Source of the DNA: Bradyrhizobium xenonodulans
GTDB taxonomy: Bacteria; Pseudomonadota; Alphaproteobacteria; Rhizobiales; Xanthobacteraceae
NCBI RefSeq assembly: GCF_027594865.1
Contig: NZ_CP089391.1
Span: forward strand, 744,001 to 808,000
Direction of reading: 5' to 3'
Length of the DNA: 64,000 nt
In this document: positions 58,982 through 64,000 of the stretch, in pieces
Layout of the letters: each line of letters starts with the position of its first letter
How positions within the stretch are numbered: the first letter of the stretch is position 1
Position numbers and translations under genes: made by a program
The notes under the pieces: model-generated
What the model saw: the letters and a program-made list of their open reading frames with translations, nothing else
The model's database searches: none
Told to the model about the DNA's origin: nothing

Positions 58982-59324
58982 GCAACGAAGACCCGAAACG
59001 CCGCGGCTGAATGGAAATTGCGCCCGCCACCCTCAAAAGCCGCGCGGACCATACTGATGGCCTATAATCAAGTCAAGCCAAGTCACGATTGCGTCGCTTT
59101 CTATTATGTACCTGATTTTATTGATGATATTGGCGTGAGCGGCAGCACTGCACACAGCGTGACGCCGCACCGCAGCAGCTCCTCTCATGATCGGCGGATA
59201 TGACCGCCATTTCGCCCTGCTGACGGGATCAAAGCGATTGCCGCGATCGTTGATATCGGTTGCCTGTTTTGGGCGGCAGATTGCCTCGCCGGGGTGTAGA
59301 ATTGAGAAGAGACGCAGAAGCGCC
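58982..59324. promoter_or_regulatory. Divergent non-coding region, atpI / exported coiled-coil protein
   Basis: No gene is seen in these 343 bp. The stretch 59050-59135 is distinctly AT-richer (CTATAATCAAG, CTATTATGTACCTG), a likely place for the atp operon promoter on the minus strand or that of the plus-strand gene. No known operator is recognised. Confidence 0.45.
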
Positions 59325-59876
59325 ATGGCGGAGAGCGCGATGAGACCAGCGAATTCACCCACTGCATCATGGCTTGCGGCGGCGGTATTCGCCGCGGCGA
59401 TGACCGTCGGCGGTGGCCTCGTTGCCGCACAATCCGCGCCTGACGGCGAAAACGGCCGCTACAGCATGACGCCCATCGCCGACGGCGTGCTGCGGCTCGA
59501 TACCCGCACCGGCACCGTGTCGACCTGCACCAGGAACGGCACCGGCTGGGCCTGCTATGCGGTGCCCGACGAACGGATCGCGCTCGACGCCGAGATCGGC
59601 CGGCTCCAGGCCGAAGTCGAGAAGCTGAAGGGACAGCTCGCCGCGGGACCGACCGTGTCAGGCAAGATCGACGAGGCGCTGCCGAAATCCGACCCGCTCA
59701 AGAAGGCGGAGCCGCAAGCAAGAGAACCAAAGGTCGCCGAGGGCGACCGCAAGATCGAGATTCCGCTGCCGAGCGACCAGGATGTCGATCGCGTGATGTC
59801 GTTCCTGGAGAAGGCCTGGCGCCGGCTGATCGACATGGCCAACCGCGTGCAGAAGGATGTGTCGGGGAAGATTTAG
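59325..59876 (+). CDS. Exported protein with a short coiled coil, unknown function
   Basis: A 183-residue protein. The signal peptide ends near residue 35 (GGGLVAAQ). A small Cys-pair domain follows (TVSTCTRNGTGWACYAVPDER). Next come a coiled coil (about 84-107, LDAEIGRLQAEVEKLKGQL) and a charged C-terminal helix ending RRLIDMANRVQKDVSGKI. No named family is recognised. ATG 59340 (GGAGAG upstream) is a good alternative start. Confidence 0.75.
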   Translation: MAESAMRPANSPTASWLAAAVFAAAMTVGGGLVAAQSAPDGENGRYSMTPIADGVLRLDTRTGTVSTCTRNGTGWACYAVPDERIALDAEIGRLQAEVEKLKGQLAAGPTVSGKIDEALPKSDPLKKAEPQAREPKVAEGDRKIEIPLPSDQDVDRVMSFLEKAWRRLIDMANRVQKDVSGKI

Positions 59877-59890
59877 CGCATGGCGAGGTG

Positions 59891-59982
59891 CCGTAGGGTG
59901 GGCAAAGCGAAGCGTGCCCACCAATTCATAGGATGAAGCGAGATGGTGGGCACGTCGCTACGCGCCTTTGCCCACCCTACGG
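59891..59982. repeat. Intergenic palindromic repeat, family B, copy 2
   Basis: CCGTAGGGTGGGC and GCCCACCCTACGG are perfectly complementary 13-bp ends. Inner AAGCGTGCCCACCA and TGGTGGGCACGTCG pair as well, so nearly the whole 92-bp element can fold into one long hairpin. Confidence 0.85.
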
Positions 59983-60007
59983 CAGCTTTCCGAGTTGAGA
60001 GGCTTTC

Positions 60008-60487
60008 ATGACAACAGCCAAATCCATCACGCGCTCGGCGCCCTCGTCGGTACAGGCCACCACCATCGCGTCGTCGCTGCTCACCATGCAGACACAGGGC
60101 TGCGGCTTCATCGATCTCACCGGCGAGGCCGCGAAGTTCGTCGCCGACGTTCATGCGCGGGACGGGGCGCTGACGCTGTTCATCCGTCACACCTCGGCGT
60201 CGCTGACAATCCAGGAGAATGCCGACCCTTCCGTGCTGGTCGATCTCTCCACGGTGCTGGCGCGGCTCGCGCCTGACGATGAAGATGCAGGCTGGACTCA
60301 CGACACGGAAGGCCCGGACGATATGCCGGCGCATATCAAGACCATGCTGACGGGGACTTCACTGCACGTCCCGGTTCTGAATGGCGCGCTTGCACTCGGC
60401 ACCTGGCAGGCGATCTATCTGATCGAGCATCGTACCCGCCCGCATCGGCGCGAGGTCGTACTGCAATTCGTCGGCGCGTCGCGCTGA
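60008..60487 (+). CDS. YjbQ family protein (UPF0047, secondary thiamine-phosphate synthase type)
   Basis: A 159-residue YjbQ protein. HTSASLTIQENADPSVLVDL is the family signature, with later GTWQAIYLIEHRTRPHRREV containing the conserved His/Arg cluster. Some members show weak thiamine phosphate synthase activity, but the physiological role is open. It stands alone between a repeat element and a terminator. Confidence 0.9.
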   Translation: MTTAKSITRSAPSSVQATTIASSLLTMQTQGCGFIDLTGEAAKFVADVHARDGALTLFIRHTSASLTIQENADPSVLVDLSTVLARLAPDDEDAGWTHDTEGPDDMPAHIKTMLTGTSLHVPVLNGALALGTWQAIYLIEHRTRPHRREVVLQFVGASR

Positions 60488-60497
60488 TCAAAACAAA

Positions 60498-60522
60498 ACC
60501 GGCCGCGGAGACCGCGGCCGGT
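60498..60522. terminator. Terminator between YjbQ and MFS genes
   Basis: ACCGGCCGCGG-AGA-CCGCGGCCGGT, a perfect 11-bp stem. An A-rich flank on the left (AAAACAAA) acts as the T-run for the minus-strand MFS gene. On the plus strand the following TCGTGTTGG is weaker. Confidence 0.75.
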
Positions 60523-60550
60523 TCGTGTTGGTTGAAATCGCTGTTTTCGA

Positions 60551-62215
60551 TCAGGTCGCCTTGATGTCGACGTCCTTGGTCTCGGGCAGGAAGAGCAGGC
60601 CGATCACCACGGTAATCGATGCGAAGATGACCGGATACCAGAGACCCGCATAGATATCGCCCGTCGAGGCCACGATGGCGAAGGCGGTCGCAGGCAAGAG
60701 GCCACCGAACCAGCCGTTGCCGATGTGGTAGGGCAGCGACATCGAGGTGTAGCGGATGCGGGTCGGGAACAATTCGACCAGCATCGCGGCGATCGGGCCG
60801 TACACCATGGTGACGAAGATCACCAGGACGAACAGCAGTCCGATAACCGCGGCCACCTGCGGACGGAAGATGTCGAACGGATGCGACATCTTCACGATGC
60901 CGGCGTCGCCGGCCTTCGGATAGCCGGCGGCCTGCACGGCGGCGAGCAGCGCCGGATTGCCGTCCTTGGCGTTGGCGTAGGCAACTTCCTTGCCGTTGAC
61001 CATCACCTTCACGCCCGAGCCTGCCGCGCTCGGAACGGTCGTGTACTTGACCGACGACTGCGACAGGTAGGCACGTGCGGTATCACAAGGCGCGCTGAAA
61101 ACGCGGGTGCCGACCGGGTTGAACAGGTCGCCGCAACCCGCGGGATCCGCCACGACCTCGACCTTGGTCTGCTCGATGGCCTTCTCCAGCGCCGGGTTGG
61201 CGTTGGTGGTGATCATCTTGAAGATCGGGAAGAAGGTCAGCGCCGCGATCAGGCAGCCGCCGAGGATGATCGGCTTGCGGCCGATCTTGTCGGAGAGCAC
61301 GCCGAACACGATGAAGAAGCCGGTGCCGAGCAGCAGCGACCAGGCGATCAACAGGTTGGCGGTGTAGCCGTCGACCTTGAGGATCGATTGCAGGAAGAAC
61401 AGCGCATAGAACTGGCCGGTGTACCAGACCACGCCCTGGCCCATCACGCCGCCAAGCAGCGCGAGCAGCACCAGCTTGCCGTTCTGCCAGTTGCCGAAGG
61501 CCTCCGTCAGCGGCGCCGTCGAGCTCTTGCCCTCGTCCTTCATCTTCTGGAAGATCGGCGATTCATTCAGGCGCAGCCGGATCCAGACCGAGACGCCCAG
61601 CAGCAGCACCGAGACCAGGAACGGAATGCGCCAGCCCCAGGCCGCGAATTCGGGTTCGCCGAGGGCGGAGCGGGTGAACAGGATCACCAGCAGCGACAGG
61701 AACAGGCCGAGCGTCGCGGTGGTCTGGATGAAGGAGGTGTAGTAGCCGCGCTTGCCGTTCGGCGCGTGCTCCGCGACATAGGTCGCCGCACCGCCATATT
61801 CGCCGCCGAGTGCCAGGCCCTGGGCGAGGCGCAACGCGATCAGGATGATCGGGGCCGCGATGCCGATGGTCGCCGCGTTCGGCAGGAGGCCGACGATGAA
61901 GGTCGACAGACCCATGATCAGGATGGTGACAAGGAAGGTGTATTTGCGGCCGACGATGTCGCCGACGCGGCCGAACACGATCGCGCCGAACGGACGCACC
62001 AGGAAGCCGGCGGCAAACGCCAGCAGCGCGAAGATGTCGCGGGTTGCCGGGGGATAGGCCGAGAAGAACTGCGCGCCGATGATGCCGGCCAGCGAACCGT
62101 AGAGGTAGAAGTCGTACCACTCGAAGACGGTACCGAGCGAGGAGGCGAGAATGACGAACCGTTCGTCCTTCGTCATCCCTCCGGCGCCTGTTTGAGACAC
62201 AGCCATTGTCGACAT
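60551..62215 (-). CDS. MFS transporter, metabolite:H+ symporter (MHS) type, with large soluble insert
   Basis: A 554-residue MFS protein. MHS-family signatures are ASSLGTVFEWYDFYLYG at the N-terminus, GRVGDIVGRKYTF and RLAQGLALGGEYGGAATYVAEHAP. Usual members have about 430 residues; the extra length is a soluble segment at about 337-448 with two cysteines (PAGCGDLF, SAPCDTARAYL) between helices of the C-terminal half. Substrate is probably a small organic acid or osmolyte. The start at 62215 (MSTMAVSQ) is preferred over a frame 43 codons longer. Confidence 0.9.
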   Translation of the reverse strand: MSTMAVSQTGAGGMTKDERFVILASSLGTVFEWYDFYLYGSLAGIIGAQFFSAYPPATRDIFALLAFAAGFLVRPFGAIVFGRVGDIVGRKYTFLVTILIMGLSTFIVGLLPNAATIGIAAPIILIALRLAQGLALGGEYGGAATYVAEHAPNGKRGYYTSFIQTTATLGLFLSLLVILFTRSALGEPEFAAWGWRIPFLVSVLLLGVSVWIRLRLNESPIFQKMKDEGKSSTAPLTEAFGNWQNGKLVLLALLGGVMGQGVVWYTGQFYALFFLQSILKVDGYTANLLIAWSLLLGTGFFIVFGVLSDKIGRKPIILGGCLIAALTFFPIFKMITTNANPALEKAIEQTKVEVVADPAGCGDLFNPVGTRVFSAPCDTARAYLSQSSVKYTTVPSAAGSGVKVMVNGKEVAYANAKDGNPALLAAVQAAGYPKAGDAGIVKMSHPFDIFRPQVAAVIGLLFVLVIFVTMVYGPIAAMLVELFPTRIRYTSMSLPYHIGNGWFGGLLPATAFAIVASTGDIYAGLWYPVIFASITVVIGLLFLPETKDVDIKAT

Positions 62216-62517
62216 ATTGAGTCGCTCCCCGAAAATCGTTTCCTCGCGCCCCGGATGTCCAGCCGTGCCAGATCGACCCAGGTCTTGCCCGCAAGGTAAC
62301 ATCGGCGTGAAACCCGCCCCAATACGACTTTCGGCCTTGCGCACTGACGCGCACCTGACACCGCATTCCCGCGACCGGGCGCCGTGCCTCCGCCTGTGGA
62401 TTAACCCCGTTCCCGCAAAGGGATAATGTCCGCTTGCATGCCACGACCGCTCGGGAAAGAATTGACCAAGGCCCCGGGCCGGCCTACTGGCCCGGTACGA
62501 CTGCCAGCAAGAGAACG

Positions 62518-63189
62518 ATGAACGCTCCCTCGACCCATCTCGTCATCGCCGATGACCACCCCCTGTTCCGCGACGCCTTGCGGCAAGCGGTGGCGGGCGT
62601 CCTGACCTCGGCCAGGATCGACGAGGCCGGATCGTTCGAGGATCTGACGAAACTGCTGGAACAGACGTCCGACGTCGATCTGGTCCTGCTCGACCTCTCG
62701 ATGCCCGGGATCTCCGGCTTTTCCGGCCTGATCTATCTGCGTGCGCAATATCCGGCCATCCCGGTCGTGATCGTCTCGGCCTCCGACGACAGTGCCACGA
62801 TCCGCCGTTCACTCGATTTCGGTGCCTCCGGTTTCATTCCCAAGCGATTCGGCGTCGAGACGCTGCGCGACGCCATTCTCAAGGTGATGGAGGGTGACGT
62901 CTGGGTTCCCGCCGACACCGACCTGTCGGCCGCCGCCGACCCCGACATGACGCGCCTGCGCGACCGCCTGGTGACGCTGACCCCGCAACAGGTCCGGGTG
63001 CTGATGATGCTGTCGGAGGGGTTGCTCAACAAGCAGATCGCCTACGAGCTCGGCGTCTCCGAGGCCACCATCAAGGCGCATGTCTCGGCGATCCTGCAAA
63101 AGCTTGGCGTCGAGAGCCGCACGCAAGCCGTGATCGCGGCTGCAAAGATCGCCGGCGGGCAGTGGAAGCAGGGCACGCCGACGGGGTAA
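62518..63189 (+). CDS. LuxR/NarL family response regulator (orphan)
   Basis: A 223-residue regulator. The receiver has ADDHPLFRD at the start and phospho-acceptor Asp59 in VLLDLSMPG. The C-terminal LuxR HTH has LTPQQVRVLMMLSEGLLNKQIAYELGVSEATIKAHV-like sequence (about 155-215). It resembles the AgmR/ErdR group of alcohol and acetate metabolism regulators. No histidine kinase is adjacent. It is divergent from the MHS transporter, which makes that gene a candidate target. ATG 62518 is chosen over an open upstream extension. Confidence 0.9.
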   Translation: MNAPSTHLVIADDHPLFRDALRQAVAGVLTSARIDEAGSFEDLTKLLEQTSDVDLVLLDLSMPGISGFSGLIYLRAQYPAIPVVIVSASDDSATIRRSLDFGASGFIPKRFGVETLRDAILKVMEGDVWVPADTDLSAAADPDMTRLRDRLVTLTPQQVRVLMMLSEGLLNKQIAYELGVSEATIKAHVSAILQKLGVESRTQAVIAAAKIAGGQWKQGTPTG

Positions 63190-63199
63190 TATCAGAACC

Positions 63200-63337
63200 G
63201 TCATCCTGGGGCGCCGGAGCGCAGCGGAGGCCTCGAAGGATAAACGGCCCGGCTGGCACCTCGGCCGCTCATCCTTCGAGGCTTGCTTCGCGAGCGCCTC
63301 CAGCGATAACGGCTTCGCCGTTACGCAGGGATGACGG
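63200..63337. repeat. Intergenic palindromic repeat, family C, copy 2
   Basis: The ends CGTCATCCTGGGG and CAGGGATGACGG are inverted. Inner CCTCGAAGGAT / ATCCTTCGAGG and GCTTCGCGAGC, AACGGC-TTC-GCCGTT form further stems. It lies between convergent genes. Confidence 0.75.
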
Positions 63338-63357
63338 AGCTTGATGCGGGGCGGCCC

Positions 63358-64000
63358 CTATAATGTCCGCAGCAACTCGTTGGCGGCCCGAATATCCGCC
63401 GTCTCCGATCCCTCGGCAAAGCCGTCGAGGGCCGACCGAAGCAATTGTTTCGCTTCCTCGCGGCGGTCGGGTTCGGTAAGAAGCTCGGCCAGATCGATCG
63501 CTGCCCGCAGCTCCCAGGCTTTTGCGCCTTTGCGACGGCTCAAATCCAGTGACTGCATGAAGCGGGCTTCTGCTTCCCCAGCATTCGGCTCGCGGAGGGA
63601 CTGCAGCACCTTGGCTTTCATCCGCAGCAGCTCGGGCATGTAGAGATGGTCGCCGCCTTGCTCGACGAGGCGGTTGGCATCGTCGATCAGGCGCGCGCTC
63701 TGCTCGATCTCGCCGAGCGCCAACAGACCTTGGACCAACGCGATGTTGAACGTCGTGGTGAGCAGCTCGTAGCCGGCCTCGTGGAGCTCGCGCAGGCAAG
63801 CCCGGATCGTCTCGACGCCATCGGCGACGTGTCCCCGCCGGATCGCCAGCTCTCCTTTGACGCCGCGGCCCACCGCCAGATAGGGACCCATCGAGCGCGA
63901 TTGGGCATGTGCGATGAAGCGGTCGATGTTCGCTTCCGCAGCCTCGAGGTCTCCGCTCCAGAGATCGATCGACACCGCCCAGATCAGCGCGATGCAGAGC
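63358..64000 (-). CDS. TPR-containing protein, C-terminal part (5' end outside window)
   Basis: At least 213 residues, with the frame open to the window edge, so the GTG at 63975 is probably internal. It contains helical TPR-like pairs (LDLWSGDLEAAEANIDRFIAHA, GELAIRRGHVADGVETIRACLREL, FNIALVQGLLALGEIEQSARLIDDA, MQSLDLSRRKGAKAWELRAAIDLAELL). This tail is typical of the large Bradyrhizobium AAA-ATPase/TPR proteins with an N-terminal cyclase or winged-helix domain. The identifying N-terminal domain is not visible. Confidence 0.65.
   Translation of the reverse strand, partial: LCIALIWAVSIDLWSGDLEAAEANIDRFIAHAQSRSMGPYLAVGRGVKGELAIRRGHVADGVETIRACLRELHEAGYELLTTTFNIALVQGLLALGEIEQSARLIDDANRLVEQGGDHLYMPELLRMKAKVLQSLREPNAGEAEARFMQSLDLSRRKGAKAWELRAAIDLAELLTEPDRREEAKQLLRSALDGFAEGSETADIRAANELLRTL

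Noticed and set aside
60725..62299. 524-codon plus-strand frame opposite the MHS transporter
   Set aside because: Shadow frame, Gln/Arg/Asp-rich, no motif, overlaps a complete transporter.

Overview
The window is a gene-dense, GC-rich stretch of alphaproteobacterial chromosome. The family content and gene order (ChvG/ChvI next to a permease-less PTS, the coxB-coxA-ctaB-coxF-ctaG-coxC cluster, a separate Fo operon atpI-B-E-F'-F, ATP-type pckA, a PodJ-like SEL1 protein) fit Bradyrhizobium or a close relative. No phage, IS element, integrase, CRISPR array, tRNA or rRNA was seen. Most of it looks like core chromosome with a few accessory catabolic modules.

Layout. 1-770: end of a membrane glycosyltransferase. 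896-4890 (minus): ptsH, an EIIA-Man domain protein, a short hprK, chvG and chvI, a regulatory cluster linking phosphotransfer to envelope and acid sensing. 5132-8537: a HugZ-like split-barrel protein and an exported TPR-CHAT (caspase-like) protein. 8822-10438: pckA. 10654-15662: an AraC regulator divergent from a Baeyer-Villiger monooxygenase and a serine-hydrolase esterase, then a thioesterase. 15724-18276: glgP. 18447-22814: two exported Cys-rich proteins, gshA, a MarR regulator divergent from a glutathione S-transferase, and two small membrane proteins.

23099-29622: a beta-oxidation operon (FadJ-type enzyme, thiolase, acyl-CoA dehydrogenase, SnoaL-like protein) divergent from a PadR regulator. 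30010-35531: the large PodJ-like protein, then a TauE/SafE exporter with its TIGR02186 partner. 35679-41825: metallo-hydrolase, EamA exporter with divergent LysR regulator, nucleotidyltransferase, signal peptidase I, TldD and an IalB-like protein. 42272-48886: aa3 cytochrome c oxidase structural and assembly genes, including SURF1. 48994-51436: SnoaL-like protein and a NarX/NarL-type two-component pair. 52001-55332: thrC, an M16 peptidase and a GNAT acetyltransferase. 55473-58981: an exported protein of unknown function and the Fo ATP synthase operon (minus). 59325-63189: an exported coiled-coil protein, a YjbQ protein, an MHS-type MFS transporter and an orphan LuxR-type response regulator. 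The window closes inside the C-terminal part of a TPR protein.

Between genes there are three families of palindromic intergenic repeats (four, two and two copies) and several clear rho-independent terminators. Four divergent regulator/target pairs (AraC, MarR, PadR, LysR) each carry a readable candidate operator, and these are the most testable new observations. I did not find a convincing wholly new multi-gene system. The exported TPR-CHAT protein, the oxidase promoter region and the MFS transporter with a large soluble insert are the best leads.
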